From contig NZ_JADBHF010000010.1 of the NCBI RefSeq assembly GCF_017808105.1, positions 1 through 64,000 on the forward strand: a DNA stretch of 64,000 nt, read 5' to 3'. Shown in pieces: positions 1 through 9,059 of the stretch (its first letter is position 1; each line of letters begins with the position of its first letter). The DNA comes from Brevibacterium renqingii (GTDB taxonomy: Bacteria > Actinomycetota > Actinomycetes > Actinomycetales > Brevibacteriaceae). The position numbers were made by a program, and so were the translations under genes. Below the pieces are notes generated by a model. The model searched no databases and was not told where the DNA came from. It saw nothing but the letters and a program-made list of their open reading frames with translations.

Positions 1-15
1 CATGTTCAACCCGGT

Positions 16-40
16 CTTGCCCTACTGGCTACTGGGCAAG
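16..40. other. Small inverted repeat in an otherwise empty window edge
   Basis: CTTGCCC (16-22) and GGGCAAG (34-40) can form a 7-bp hairpin with an 11-nt loop. It could be a terminator or attenuator for something left of the window, but there is no T-run. I recognise no gene in positions 1-99. Confidence 0.3.
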
Positions 41-91
41 CAGGCTATCCTGTACACACATTTTGGCCTATAACCCCCGTTTCCCCGTGGG

Positions 92-128
92 ACACGAAAA
101 TGGCCTCCGGATCGAATCCGGAGGCCAT
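92..128 (-). terminator. Rho-independent terminator of tRNA-Leu
   Basis: An 11-bp perfect stem (101-111 with 117-127) closes a 5-nt loop, and an A/T pair extends it at each end. Read on the minus strand it is followed directly by TTTT, the expected layout for intrinsic termination just downstream of the tRNA. Confidence 0.8.
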
Positions 129-138
129 CTCCTCGTTG

Positions 139-226
139 TGCGCGAAGGGGGACTTGAACCCCCACGCCCGATAAGTTGGGCACTAGCACCTCAAGCTAGC
201 GCGTCTACCAATTCCGCCACTCGCGC
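139..226 (-). tRNA. tRNA-Leu, anticodon GAG
   Basis: The cloverleaf reads on the minus strand. The acceptor stem starts GCGCGAG and closes with TTCGCGC plus discriminator A. The anticodon stem is CTAGC/GCTAG around the loop TTGAGGT, giving anticodon GAG (reads CUC and CUU). A long variable arm (GCCC/GGGC stem) makes it class II, as expected for leucine. The T arm has the GGTTCAAGTCC core. The 3' CCA is not encoded; the bases after the discriminator read CAA. A promoter lies just upstream and a terminator just downstream, so it appears to be a single-gene unit. Confidence 0.95.
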
Positions 227-240
227 TGGCAACAGAGATA

Positions 241-268
241 ACTCTACATGCGAGCTTCGGTGTCGCAA
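241..268 (-). promoter_or_regulatory. Promoter of tRNA-Leu
   Basis: On the minus strand TTGCGA (268..263) is followed after 16 nt by TAGAGT (246..241), about 14 nt before the mature tRNA 5' end. Both resemble sigma-70-type -35 and -10 boxes. Confidence 0.6.
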
Positions 269-307
269 AATCGAAATCGGCATTTGTGACGCACTCCACT
301 TATCGGA

Positions 308-1162
308 TCATTCTCCGAGGTGTGCCACCTGCGAGAGCACGTGCGGCTTGCCTGTTCGGAGGTCGAAGACGGCCGATCGCGCGGCCTCGTGACGCCGCCC
401 TTCGGTCAGCGCGTAGCCGACCGTCGCGGGCAGCAGGATCGGTTTGGCGAACGACACGTCCCAGCGATAGGTCTCCAGACGGGGATCCATCGCCGACAGC
501 GCCCGGGAGGCACTGTACATTCCGTGCGCGATCTGCCGCGGGAACCCGAAGCCCTTGGCGGCCAGGCCGTTGTGGTGGATCGGGTTGTAGTCGCCGGAGA
601 CCCGCGCATAGCGCTGTCCGATGATCGGATCCAGTCGCCACAGTGCGCTCGGACGGGGCGCGGCGAACTCCGCGTGGGGAGTCTGCGCCTTCGCCTCGGC
701 CCCCGGCAGCTTCCTGCCCTTGGCCAGATAGGTGGAGACCTCGTTCATCACCGGTCTGCCCTCGACCCTCGCCTCGACGCGGATCTCGACCGTCGTGCCC
801 TTCGTGTGCTCGAAGGGGCCGGCGAGCTCGAGATGGAAGTCCACGACCTCGCCGAGGCGGGCGGGACCGAGCATGTCGACGCGATTGTGGATGTGGACCA
901 TGCCCATCATCGGCAGCGGCACCTCGGGGTCGGCCAGCAGCTGCATGCTCAGCGGGAAGCCGAGGATGTGCAGGTACCCGGGATGGACGATGTCGTCCAG
1001 GGTCTGTCCCACGACATGGGCGAATCCGGCGTAGGCGACCGGTTCGAGCGGGACACTGCGGTCGATGGATCGATCCGGCAGGTCCGGGCTCGTCCGCGGC
1101 CCGACAGGCAGGGTCTTGAGCAGTGCGCGGGCATAGATCGGAAGCATCGAATCCGCCATCAT
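308..1162 (-). CDS. MaoC-type enoyl-CoA hydratase, double hot-dog (HtdX-like)
   Basis: A 284-residue protein with two hot-dog domains, about residues 40-150 and 170-280. The second carries the hydratase-2 signature SGDYNPIHHNG, with the expected catalytic Asp191 and His196, and a later IAHGMYS. Family members hydrate 2-enoyl-CoA or 3-hydroxyacyl thioesters in beta-oxidation or fatty-acid elongation. The start ATG overlaps the stop of the reductase upstream (ATGA), so the two are translationally coupled; a second ATG one codon in is equally possible. The order thiolase, FabG4-like reductase, MaoC matches the fadA2-fabG4-htdX locus of Mycobacterium as I remember it. The exact substrate cannot be read from sequence. 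Confidence 0.88.
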   Translation of the reverse strand: MMADSMLPIYARALLKTLPVGPRTSPDLPDRSIDRSVPLEPVAYAGFAHVVGQTLDDIVHPGYLHILGFPLSMQLLADPEVPLPMMGMVHIHNRVDMLGPARLGEVVDFHLELAGPFEHTKGTTVEIRVEARVEGRPVMNEVSTYLAKGRKLPGAEAKAQTPHAEFAAPRPSALWRLDPIIGQRYARVSGDYNPIHHNGLAAKGFGFPRQIAHGMYSASRALSAMDPRLETYRWDVSFAKPILLPATVGYALTEGRRHEAARSAVFDLRTGKPHVLSQVAHLGE

Positions 1163-2511
1163 GCACCCACCATGTTCTGCCCGCACACGCGCAGGGTCTC
1201 GCCGTTGATGCCGCGAGCACCGCTTGATGCGAGGAAGCCGATGGCCTCGGCGACGTCGACCGGGTGACCGCCCTGCTGCAGGCTCGACAGCCGCCGGGCG
1301 ACCTGCCGGGTCAGCGCGGGCATCTTCGCAGTCATGTCCGTTTCGATGAAGCCGGGTGCGACGGCGTTGATCGACCCGCCGCGTGTGGAGAACGATTCCG
1401 CCGAGGCGGCCGTGAGCCCGATGACGCCGGCCTTCGAGGTCGCGTAGTTCGTCTGCCCCCGGTTGCCGGCGATTCCCGACGTCGAGGCCAGCGACACCAC
1501 TTGGGCGCCGTCGGCGAAGAGACCCGCCTCGGCCAGGTGTGTGTTGATCGTCGTCTGAGCGGCGATGTTCACCGCGATCACCGATTCCCACCTCGCGGCA
1601 TCCATGTTCGCGAGCATCTTGTCGCGGGTGATGCCGGCATTGTGGACGAGGATGTCCACGGGGGCCCCGACCGCCTCGGCGATCTTCTCCGCCGAATCGG
1701 CGGCGGTGATGTCGAGCTGGACGGACTTTCCGCCGATCTCGTTCATCACCGAAGCCAGAGCCTGACCGGCCTGGGGCATATCGACACCGATGACGTGTGC
1801 TCCGTCGCGGGCGAGGTTGCGGGCGATCGCCGCACCGATGCCCCGGGCCGCGCCGGTGACCACTGCGCTGCGCCCGGCCAGCGGGCCCTCGCCGCCGGTG
1901 GACATGAACGCGTCCAGGCTCAGTCGCTCGCCCGCGTCCGAGGACACGGTGAGGAACTGCCCGGACACGTAGGCGGATTTGCCCGAGAGCAGGAACCACA
2001 GGGCCGAGGCGACCGACGGGGCGGTGAGGTCGACGCCGTCGAGCAGGATGCCGTTGGCCGTGCCGCCGGCGCGCATCTCGTGAGCCAGGGACCGGGTGAA
2101 GCCGGTGATGCCCCGGGTGGCGGCGGCCTGTTCCGGGCTCTGGCTGCCCGCGTCCGGCGCAGCGGAGATCGTGACCACGCGTCCGCAGGCGGCCAGCGAT
2201 CGCAGGGCCGCACCGACTTCGAGGACGATGGGTGAGAGCTCGGTCGGTGACTGCGCTTCGTCGAGGACGGCGATGATCGCCCGCAGCTTCTCGCCTGTCT
2301 GCGCGTTCCGTCGCACCTCGAGGCCGTTTTCGAGGAGCAGGTCGGCCAGCCCCTGGGCGCCGGCCCCGGTGCCGAGCACGAGGACCGGCTTGTTGAGGTA
2401 GTCCTCCGGGGTGGAGCCGAAGCGGTTGAGTTCGACCGGCTGCGGCAGTCCGAGGGTCTTCGCCACCTGCTTCAGCGGTCCGTTGACGAGGGAGAGATAG
2501 GTGTCTTTCAT
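1159..2511 (-). CDS. 3-oxoacyl-thioester reductase, FabG4-like (high-molecular-weight FabG)
   Basis: At 450 residues this is nearly twice the usual FabG length. Residues 1-200 form a degenerate nucleotide-binding/flavodoxin-like domain. From about residue 205 comes a full short-chain dehydrogenase: VVTGAARGIG for cofactor binding, HNAGIT, and the catalytic pair Tyr356/Lys360 in NYATSKAG. It should reduce 3-oxoacyl-CoA or -ACP with NAD(P)H. The gene is coupled by ATGA overlaps both to the thiolase upstream (2508-2511) and to the MaoC hydratase downstream. The three enzymes could run a beta-oxidation cycle or, in reverse, chain elongation; direction is not decidable here. Confidence 0.9.
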   Translation of the reverse strand: MKDTYLSLVNGPLKQVAKTLGLPQPVELNRFGSTPEDYLNKPVLVLGTGAGAQGLADLLLENGLEVRRNAQTGEKLRAIIAVLDEAQSPTELSPIVLEVGAALRSLAACGRVVTISAAPDAGSQSPEQAAATRGITGFTRSLAHEMRAGGTANGILLDGVDLTAPSVASALWFLLSGKSAYVSGQFLTVSSDAGERLSLDAFMSTGGEGPLAGRSAVVTGAARGIGAAIARNLARDGAHVIGVDMPQAGQALASVMNEIGGKSVQLDITAADSAEKIAEAVGAPVDILVHNAGITRDKMLANMDAARWESVIAVNIAAQTTINTHLAEAGLFADGAQVVSLASTSGIAGNRGQTNYATSKAGVIGLTAASAESFSTRGGSINAVAPGFIETDMTAKMPALTRQVARRLSSLQQGGHPVDVAEAIGFLASSGARGINGETLRVCGQNMVGA

Positions 2512-3797
2512 GCTGCCTCCACGATCGCGGTGAGTCCCTGGCCGCCTGCGGCGCAGATCGAGACCAGCGACCTCTTCTTACCAGTGGTCTTCAGGTGTTT
2601 CGCCGTGGTCGCGATGATGCGCCCGCCGGTGGCGGCGAAGGGGTGACCTGCGGCGAGGCTCGAGCCCAGCGGGTTGAGCTTGTCGCGGTCGATGGTGCCC
2701 AGAGCGTGGTCGAGTCCGGCCTTCTCCCTGCAGAACTCCTCGGATTCCCAGGCAGCCATATGCGACAGCACGGTGGAGGCGAAGGCCTCGTGGATCTCGA
2801 ACACGTCGAAGTCGGCGAAGGTCAGGCCGTTGCGTGCCAGCAGCCGCGGCACGGCGTAGGCGGGAGCCATGAGCAGGCCCTCGGCTCCGTCGACGAAGTC
2901 CACGGCCGCGGCTTCGGCGTCGACGAGGCGGGCCAAGGGGGTGTAGCCGTGTTCGGCCGCCCAGTCCTCGCTGCCGAGCAGCACCGACGAGGCGCCGTCC
3001 GTCAGCGGGGTCGAATTGCCGGCGGTCATGGTCGCCTCGGTCTCGAGCTTCCTGCCGAAGACGGGGCTGAGTTTGGCCAGAGACTCCATGGTCGAATCCG
3101 CACGCAGGTTCGTGTCCCGGCTGACGCCGAGGTAGGCGGTGGTGAGGTCGTCGAAGAAGCCGGAATCCCAGGCCGCGGCGAGGTTCCGGTGGGAGGCCAG
3201 GGCGAGTTCGTCCTGGGCCTGCCGGCTGATGTTCCACTCGGCGGTGGTGATCGCCTGGTGCTCCCCCATGCTCAGACCCGTGCGGGGCTCCCCCGTCGAG
3301 GGCGCCTGCGGGGCGAGGTAGGCGGGCCGGATCTGAGCGGCGATCTTCGCTCTGGCCACCACGGTCTTGGCCCGAGTGAGCTCGAGCAGGATCTCGCGCA
3401 TCGAGTCGTTGATGACGATCGGCGCATCGGAGGCCGAGTCGACGCCGGAGGCGATGCCGGATTCGATCTGGCCGGCGTTGATCTTGTTGTTGAGGCTGAC
3501 CACGGCTTCGAGTCCCGTGGCGCAGGCCTGACCGAGGTCGAAGGCCGGCGTCGTCGGGGCCAGGGCGGAGCCGAGCACGGCCTCGCGGGTGAGATTGAAG
3601 TCCTTCGAATGCTTGAGGACCGCGCCTCCTGCGACCTCGCCGATGTTCTCTCCGGCCAGACCGAAGCGGGCCACGAGCCCGTCGATCGCCGAGGTGAGCA
3701 TATCGAGGTTCGTGGCCTTCGCGTACTGCTTGTTCGAGCGTGCGAAGGGTATGCGGTTGCCGCCGAGTATGACGGCGCGTTGCTGGGGAGTGGACAT
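2508..3797 (-). CDS. fadA: Acetyl-CoA acyltransferase (thiolase, FadA2-like)
   Basis: A 429-residue thiolase. Cys92 in GQACATG is the nucleophile. HEAF, GHPFAATGG and the C-terminal CAAGGQG supply the other active-site elements. It cleaves 3-ketoacyl-CoA to acetyl-CoA, or condenses in reverse. I chose the ATG at 3797 because GGAGGT sits 5-6 nt before it; a GTG two codons earlier (3803) would lie on top of that site. First gene of the three-gene minus-strand operon, divergent from the TetR regulator with only 58 bp between the starts. Confidence 0.93.
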   Translation of the reverse strand: MSTPQQRAVILGGNRIPFARSNKQYAKATNLDMLTSAIDGLVARFGLAGENIGEVAGGAVLKHSKDFNLTREAVLGSALAPTTPAFDLGQACATGLEAVVSLNNKINAGQIESGIASGVDSASDAPIVINDSMREILLELTRAKTVVARAKIAAQIRPAYLAPQAPSTGEPRTGLSMGEHQAITTAEWNISRQAQDELALASHRNLAAAWDSGFFDDLTTAYLGVSRDTNLRADSTMESLAKLSPVFGRKLETEATMTAGNSTPLTDGASSVLLGSEDWAAEHGYTPLARLVDAEAAAVDFVDGAEGLLMAPAYAVPRLLARNGLTFADFDVFEIHEAFASTVLSHMAAWESEEFCREKAGLDHALGTIDRDKLNPLGSSLAAGHPFAATGGRIIATTAKHLKTTGKKRSLVSICAAGGQGLTAIVEAA

Positions 3798-3822
3798 GTG
3801 CACCTCCGAGTGTTGGATTTAG

Positions 3823-3849
3823 CTGATACCGACAGTACCTGATACCGTC
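3823..3849. promoter_or_regulatory. Direct repeat CTGATACCG in the fad divergent promoter region
   Basis: CTGATACCGAC (3823-3833) and CTGATACCGTC (3839-3849) are repeated with a 16-bp period between the divergent thiolase and TetR starts. The location suits an operator for the adjacent TetR protein, although TetR sites are usually inverted repeats. Function inferred from position only. Confidence 0.4.
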
Positions 3850-3855
3850 TGTTCC

Positions 3856-4467
3856 ATGAAATCGATCACAGACGGGCGCTCGACGAGGTGGCAGAAGCAC
3901 CGCGATGAGCGTCGTCGCGAACTGCTGCGTGCGGTCCGATCCGTCGTCGACGAATACGGCGACGAACTGTCGATGGACCAGATCTCCGAGCACTCGGGCA
4001 CGACGAAGTCCGTGCTCTACCGGTACTTCACGGACCGGGCCGGACTGCAGGCGGCCATGGGCGAATGGGCGATGGGTGTCATCGTCCGTTCCCTCGACGA
4101 TGCCGCGGCCGCATCGGCGGGCACGGATCCGTCCGCCGACTCCCGGGAGTCCCTGGCGGCGATGATCCGCGCCTTCGTCAGGCTCGCCGGGGAGTCCCCG
4201 AACGTCTACCGCTTCTGCGACACGGCGGTCAACCGCTTCGCCCCCGAGGAGACCGGCGGCTTCTTCAATTCGATCGCCGGACTGCTGGCCGAACGCCTCG
4301 ACCTCAGCGGCGAACGGGCCCAGCTGTGGTCGGCCGGTGCCATCGGATTCGTCCGCGCAGCCACCGAGACCTGGCTGTCCCGGCCCGACCGTCCCGAAGA
4401 GTTCGCCACCACCATCAGCCACTGGCTCTGGGCATCCCTGCCCGCACAACGAGGAGAAGAAGAATGA
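3856..4467 (+). CDS. TetR-family transcriptional regulator of the fatty-acid locus
   Basis: A 203-residue protein with a TetR helix-turn-helix at about residues 20-62 (SMDQISEHSGTTKSVLYRYF) and an all-helical C-terminal ligand domain. Its stop overlaps the start of the acyl-CoA oxidase (ATGA), and it is divergent from the thiolase operon, so it probably controls both. Repressors in such loci often sense acyl-CoA, but no ligand can be assigned here. Confidence 0.9.
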   Translation: MKSITDGRSTRWQKHRDERRRELLRAVRSVVDEYGDELSMDQISEHSGTTKSVLYRYFTDRAGLQAAMGEWAMGVIVRSLDDAAAASAGTDPSADSRESLAAMIRAFVRLAGESPNVYRFCDTAVNRFAPEETGGFFNSIAGLLAERLDLSGERAQLWSAGAIGFVRAATETWLSRPDRPEEFATTISHWLWASLPAQRGEEE

Positions 4468-6503
4468 AGCTGTCTCTGAACCCACAGGCCATCAACGACG
4501 TTCTCGACGGACGGTGGGCCGAAGCCCGCCGCCAAGGTCGGAGCCTGGCCCTGGACCCGACGACCCATGACGATCCGGCCGATGACCTCGAGACCGCGCG
4601 GGCGAAGACCCTCACCGGTGTGGGCATGATGGCCGAGACCCGTCTGCCGCTGACGGGACTGCCCCCGGAGATGGGCGGGCGGAACGAACATGCGACGAAC
4701 GTCGCCGGGTTCGAGGAGACCGTGACGGCCAATCCCAGCCTGCAGATCAAGGCCGGCGTGCAGTTCGGACTCTTCGGCGGCGCGATCCTCCACCTCGGCG
4801 ATGCCGAGCAGCACGAGAAGTGGCTGCTCGACGCCCAGGAGGGGCGCCTCCTGGGCTCCTTCGCCATGACCGAGATCGGGCACGGTTCGGATGTCGCCTC
4901 GGTGGCCACGACAGCCACCTTTGATCCTGCGGCCGAGGAATTCGTCATCGACACACCCTTCCGAGCTGCGACGAAGGAGTACATCGGCAATGCCGCCCGG
5001 GACGCCCGCGCCGCGGTGGTCTTCGCTCAGCTCATCACCGCCGGGGTCAACCACGGGGTGCATGCGTTCTTCGTTCCGGTCCGCGACGAGGCCGGCGACC
5101 CGCAGCCGGGGATCACGATCGAGGACGACGGATACAAGGGCGGTCTCAAGGGCGTCGACAACGGCCGCATCGCCTTCGACTCTGTGCGTGTCCCCCGGAG
5201 CAATCTGCTCAACCGCTACGGCGACGTGTCCGCCGACGGCACCTACTCCTCCCCCATCGAGTCGCCCGGACGCCGTTTCTTCACCATGCTCGGCACCCTC
5301 GTGCAGGGACGCGTGTCCCTCGACGGCGCCTCCGTGGTCGCCTCGAAGATCGCGCTCGACATCGCCGTGCGCTACGGCCTCGAGCGCAAGCAGTTCACCG
5401 CCGGTGACGACTTCGCCGAGACCACGCTGCTCGACTACGGACAGCATCAGCGCCGTCTCATGCCGGCCCTGGCCGCCGTCTACGCCTCGGCATTCGCCCA
5501 CGAGAAGCTGCTGACCTCGTTCGAGGAGGTCTTCTCCGCAGCTGATGACTCCGAGGAGAACCGCGCCCTGCTCGAGACCCGGGCCGCGGCATTCAAGGCC
5601 GATTCGACATGGATGGCCCTCGACGTGATCCAGGAATGCCGCGAGGCCTGCGGCGGTGCCGGATTCATGGCCGAGAACCGGCTGGTCGGCCTGCGTGCCG
5701 ACCTCGACGTCTATGTCACCTTCGAGGGCGACAACACGGTGCTTCTGCAGCTCGTGGCCAAGCGCCTCCTCGGTGACTATGCGAAGGAGTTCGCTCACCT
5801 CGACGTCGGCGGTGCCGCGCGTTTCATCGGCACGCAGGCCGCCGAGCACACGCTCTACCGGACCGGCCTGGCCAATGCCGGTCGGGCGATCTCGGACGCC
5901 TTCACCCCGAACCTCGGTGAGAAGCGGATCCGTTCGGGTCGCCTGCAGCGCACGCTGCTCGAGACCCGCCTCGACGTCATGGTCTCGGGCGTCGCCCAGG
6001 CGCTGCGCCCGGCGACGAAGATGCCCGCGGACAAGGCTGCGGATCTGTTCAACACCCACCAGCACGAACTCATCGAGATGGCGCGTGCCTATGTGGAGCT
6101 GGAGAAGTGGAAGGCCCTCGACGAGAAGATGCGGGAGCAGACCGACGCCGACCAGGCGAAGGTCTTCCGCCGCCTGCGCGACACCTACGGCCTCGGTCTC
6201 ATCGAGAAGCACATGGCCTGGCATCTCATGTACGGTCGCCTGCCGATGTCGCGGGCGCGGCAGATCAACGAGACCCTCAACCGCCTGTGCGCGAAACTCG
6301 CCGCGAACGCTCTCGACCTCGTCGAGGCCTTCGGCTACGGGGATGAGCACCGTCGGGCCACGATCGCCACCGGCATCGAGGCGCAGCGTCAGAACGAGGC
6401 GGCCGACTACTACCGCCGAGCCCGGGCCAAGCAGAACTTCCCCGTCGACGAGAAGCAGCTGCGCAAGGCCGAGAAGCAGGCGGCGAAGGCCGGATCGAAG
6501 TAG
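4464..6503 (+). CDS. Acyl-CoA oxidase/dehydrogenase family flavoenzyme
   Basis: A 679-residue protein, longer than bacterial FadE (about 380-610) and closer to acyl-CoA oxidases. Oxidase-like motifs: FAMTEIGHGSDV near residue 135 (FAD/substrate loop), GVDNGRIAFD, LVQGRVSLDG, and FEGDNTVLLQ with Glu421 at the catalytic-base position. The C-terminal helical part ends in a basic tail. It should introduce the 2,3-double bond in acyl-CoA; whether electrons go to oxygen or ETF cannot be told. The ATG at 4464 overlaps the TetR stop and follows GAGGAGAAG. It fills the slot that FadE5 holds in the comparable mycobacterial locus. Confidence 0.88.
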   Translation: MKLSLNPQAINDVLDGRWAEARRQGRSLALDPTTHDDPADDLETARAKTLTGVGMMAETRLPLTGLPPEMGGRNEHATNVAGFEETVTANPSLQIKAGVQFGLFGGAILHLGDAEQHEKWLLDAQEGRLLGSFAMTEIGHGSDVASVATTATFDPAAEEFVIDTPFRAATKEYIGNAARDARAAVVFAQLITAGVNHGVHAFFVPVRDEAGDPQPGITIEDDGYKGGLKGVDNGRIAFDSVRVPRSNLLNRYGDVSADGTYSSPIESPGRRFFTMLGTLVQGRVSLDGASVVASKIALDIAVRYGLERKQFTAGDDFAETTLLDYGQHQRRLMPALAAVYASAFAHEKLLTSFEEVFSAADDSEENRALLETRAAAFKADSTWMALDVIQECREACGGAGFMAENRLVGLRADLDVYVTFEGDNTVLLQLVAKRLLGDYAKEFAHLDVGGAARFIGTQAAEHTLYRTGLANAGRAISDAFTPNLGEKRIRSGRLQRTLLETRLDVMVSGVAQALRPATKMPADKAADLFNTHQHELIEMARAYVELEKWKALDEKMREQTDADQAKVFRRLRDTYGLGLIEKHMAWHLMYGRLPMSRARQINETLNRLCAKLAANALDLVEAFGYGDEHRRATIATGIEAQRQNEAADYYRRARAKQNFPVDEKQLRKAEKQAAKAGSK

Positions 6504-6517
6504 GAACCCACAGCAGG

Positions 6518-6567
6518 ACACGCGCAGAGCCCCCACAGCCACTCGGCTGTGGGGGCTCTGCGCGTGT
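6518..6567. terminator. Long bidirectional terminator hairpin
   Basis: A 23-bp perfect stem (6518-6540 with 6545-6567) around the loop ACTC lies between the convergent acyl-CoA oxidase and metX. There is no long T-run on either strand. Confidence 0.8.
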
Positions 6568-6578
6568 GGCGGGCCTCC

Positions 6579-7613
6579 TCATGCGGCGAGGAAGTCCCGC
6601 AGTGCCGCGGAGACCTTCTCGGTCTCGGTGAGGAATCCGTCGTGGCCGACGGCTGATTCGATGACCTCGTGGCTGACCTTGCCGGGCAGGGCCTCGGCGA
6701 GGATGCCCACCTGCTGCGGTGGGAACAGCCGGTCCGAGGACACGGAGACGACGAGATTGTCCGTGCAGGCATCCGCCAGCGCCGTGCGCAGGTCGGTGGA
6801 ACGACCGCGGCGCACATCGTGGTCGCGCAGCGCCCGGGTGAGCACGATGTAGCTGTGCGGATCGAACCGGGCGGTCAGCTTCTTCGCCTGATGGTCGAGG
6901 TACGAGGTCACCTCGTAGTAGTCCTCGGCGCGCAGGCGACGGGAGAAGCGCTCATTGAGTTCGGCGTCGTTGCGGTAGGTCAGGTGTGCGATCTGGCGGG
7001 CCAGACCGAGCCCTTGGGACGGGAATCGACCCACGGCCGAATAGTCGCCCGAATAGTAGTCGGCGTCGAGTTCGATCGCGCGCTCCTGCATCATCGCCCA
7101 GGCGATCTGGTCGGCCTCGCAGAAGGCCGGTGCGGCCAGGATCGCGCACTTGCGCACCTTCCGGCTGTCCAACAGGGCGAACTCCAACGCCCTGGCCCCG
7201 CCCATCGAGCCGCCGATCACCGCCGCCCAGGAGTCGATGCCGAGGATCTGCGCAAGATTGTGCTCGAGCCTGGCCATATCCCTGATCGACACGGCCGGGA
7301 AGCGGGAGCCGTAGGCGAGTCCGTCGTCGTAGATCGACTGCGGACCGGTCGTGCCCGAGCAGCCGCCGAGCGAATTCGCGCACACCACGTAGTACTCGTC
7401 CGTGTCCACGGCTTCGCCGGGCCCGACGACACCCGACCACCATTCGGTGACCTCGGTGTCGCCGGTCAGGGCATGTTCGATGAGGATCGCGTTGGAGCGA
7501 TCCGCGTTGAGCGTGCCGAAGGTCTCATAGGCGATCTCAACGGTGCCGAACGTATGCCCGGAGTCTGTGCCGAAGCCCAGAATCCGCTCGACGGAGGTGC
7601 TCTGGGTGGTCAT
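6579..7613 (-). CDS. metX: Homoserine O-acetyltransferase
   Basis: A 344-residue alpha/beta hydrolase. The triad is Ser136 in GGSMGG, Asp294 in SSDRLFPP and His324 in GHDGFL. It transfers acetyl (or another acyl) from CoA to homoserine, activating it for methionine synthesis. It starts one base after the metY stop, so it is co-transcribed with metY. In-frame sequence upstream of 7613 is the shadow of metY and not part of the protein. I cannot distinguish acetyl- from succinyl-transferase activity by eye. Confidence 0.93.
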   Translation of the reverse strand: MTTQSTSVERILGFGTDSGHTFGTVEIAYETFGTLNADRSNAILIEHALTGDTEVTEWWSGVVGPGEAVDTDEYYVVCANSLGGCSGTTGPQSIYDDGLAYGSRFPAVSIRDMARLEHNLAQILGIDSWAAVIGGSMGGARALEFALLDSRKVRKCAILAAPAFCEADQIAWAMMQERAIELDADYYSGDYSAVGRFPSQGLGLARQIAHLTYRNDAELNERFSRRLRAEDYYEVTSYLDHQAKKLTARFDPHSYIVLTRALRDHDVRRGRSTDLRTALADACTDNLVVSVSSDRLFPPQQVGILAEALPGKVSHEVIESAVGHDGFLTETEKVSAALRDFLAA

Positions 7614-7614
7614 C

Positions 7615-8937
7615 TCAGGCCGCGGTCGACGCCTTCGCCGCTGCCGCCGCGAAGCCCTTGTCGAGGTCGCCGATGATGTCGTCGATGCCTTCGAGCCCCA
7701 CGGACAGACGCACCAGGGCGGGGTTGACGCCGGCGTCTTCCTGCGCCTGCTCGTCCAGCTGCGAGTGGGTGGTCGAGGCCGGGTGGATGACAAGTGAGCG
7801 GACATCGCCGATATTGGCGACGTGCGAATGCAACTCGAGGGAGTCGACGAAGGCCACGGCCGCGTCGTAGCCGCCGGCGATGTCGAAGGCCAGGACGGAG
7901 CCGACACCATTGGGCAGATACTTCTTCGCCACCTCGTTCCACGGGCTCGAGGCCAGTCCCGCATAGGCTACGCGGGTGACCTGAGAATGGTCGTCCAGGT
8001 AGGCGGCGACCTTCTCTGCGTTCTCGACATGGCGGGCGATGCGCAGGCTCAGCGTCTCCAGCCCCTGGGCGATGAGGAAGGCATTGAATGGGCTGGCCGC
8101 GGGGCCGAGATCGCGCAGACCCTGAACGCGGGCCTTGAGGCCGAAGGACACATTCGCTCCGAAGGGACCGTCGGCGCCGAGGTCCCGGGCGTAGACGAGG
8201 CCGTTGTAGGACTCATCGGGTTCGTTGAAGCCGGGGTACTTCTCGGGCTGGGCACCGTAGTCGAAGTTTCCGCTGTCGACGAGAATTCCGGCGATCGAGG
8301 TGCCGTGGCCTCCGAGGTACTTCGTGGCCGAGTGGACGACGACATCGGCGCCGTGCTCGATGGGCCGCACGAGGTACGGGGTGGCCAGAGTGTTGTCGGT
8401 GAACAGGGGGACGCCGGCGGCGTGGGCGATATCGGCGACCGCGGCGATGTCGAGGACATCGGAGCGGGGGTTCGAGACGACCTCGGCGAAGAAGAGCTTC
8501 GTATTGTCCTGAACGGCGCTCTTCCATTCGTCGAGATCCGAGACGTCGACGAAGGTGGTCTCGATGCCGAGCTTGCGCAGGGTCACGTTGAACAGGTTCT
8601 GAGTGCCGCCGTAGAGGCTGGAGCTGGCCACGATGTGATCGCCGGCACCGGCGATGTTGGTGATCGCCAGGAAGGCCGCGGACTGTCCCGAAGCGGTGAG
8701 GACTGCGTGCACGCCGCCCTCGAGATCGGCGATGCGGTTCTCCACGACCTCGGTCGTCGGATTCGTGATGCGCGTGTAGATCGGACCGAGCTCGGACAGG
8801 GCGAAGCGGTTGGCCGCGGTCTCATTGCTGTCGAAGACGAACGAGGTGGTCTGATGGATCGGCAGCGCTCGCGAACCGGTGGCCGGATCGGGGGTCTGCC
8901 CCGCATGGATCTGGCGGGTGTCGAATGACTGGCTCAT
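7615..8937 (-). CDS. metY: O-acetylhomoserine sulfhydrylase
   Basis: A 440-residue PLP enzyme of the Cys/Met metabolism family. The PLP lysine is Lys206 in [11 protein letters not shown]. The length (about 430-440 rather than 380-400) and the insertion around residues 230-260 fit MetY rather than MetB. It makes homocysteine from O-acetylhomoserine and sulfide. It leads the metY-metX operon, whose 143-bp leader holds a TGTCAT cluster. Confidence 0.94.
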   Translation of the reverse strand: MSQSFDTRQIHAGQTPDPATGSRALPIHQTTSFVFDSNETAANRFALSELGPIYTRITNPTTEVVENRIADLEGGVHAVLTASGQSAAFLAITNIAGAGDHIVASSSLYGGTQNLFNVTLRKLGIETTFVDVSDLDEWKSAVQDNTKLFFAEVVSNPRSDVLDIAAVADIAHAAGVPLFTDNTLATPYLVRPIEHGADVVVHSATKYLGGHGTSIAGILVDSGNFDYGAQPEKYPGFNEPDESYNGLVYARDLGADGPFGANVSFGLKARVQGLRDLGPAASPFNAFLIAQGLETLSLRIARHVENAEKVAAYLDDHSQVTRVAYAGLASSPWNEVAKKYLPNGVGSVLAFDIAGGYDAAVAFVDSLELHSHVANIGDVRSLVIHPASTTHSQLDEQAQEDAGVNPALVRLSVGLEGIDDIIGDLDKGFAAAAAKASTAA

Positions 8938-8998
8938 GATAGCTCCTCTGTGAGTGCGACGGGGGCGCCGGCGGTTGCAGTGGGTGTGCTGTGTCCAC

Positions 8999-9059
8999 TG
9001 TCATCGACTTCCTCCCCGCGAGCCCGCCTGTGTGTCATGTTGATGTCATCGTCTGTCAT
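8999..9059. promoter_or_regulatory. Cluster of four TGTCAT repeats upstream of metY
   Basis: TGTCAT occurs at 8999-9004, 9033-9038, 9044-9049 and 9054-9059 in the 143 bp between dnaE2 and metY. The last three are spaced 11 and 10 bp, about one helical turn. They read ATGACA towards metY. Possible binding sites for a sulfur-metabolism regulator; function inferred from position only. Confidence 0.4.

Noticed and set aside
63..392. 109-codon plus-strand frame over the tRNA and terminator
   Set aside because: It overlaps tRNA-Leu and its terminator on the opposite strand and has no protein-like features.
1159..1999. N-terminal extension of the MaoC frame through the reductase gene
   Set aside because: The extension is an out-of-frame reading of the FabG4-like gene; the natural start is the ATGA overlap at 1162.
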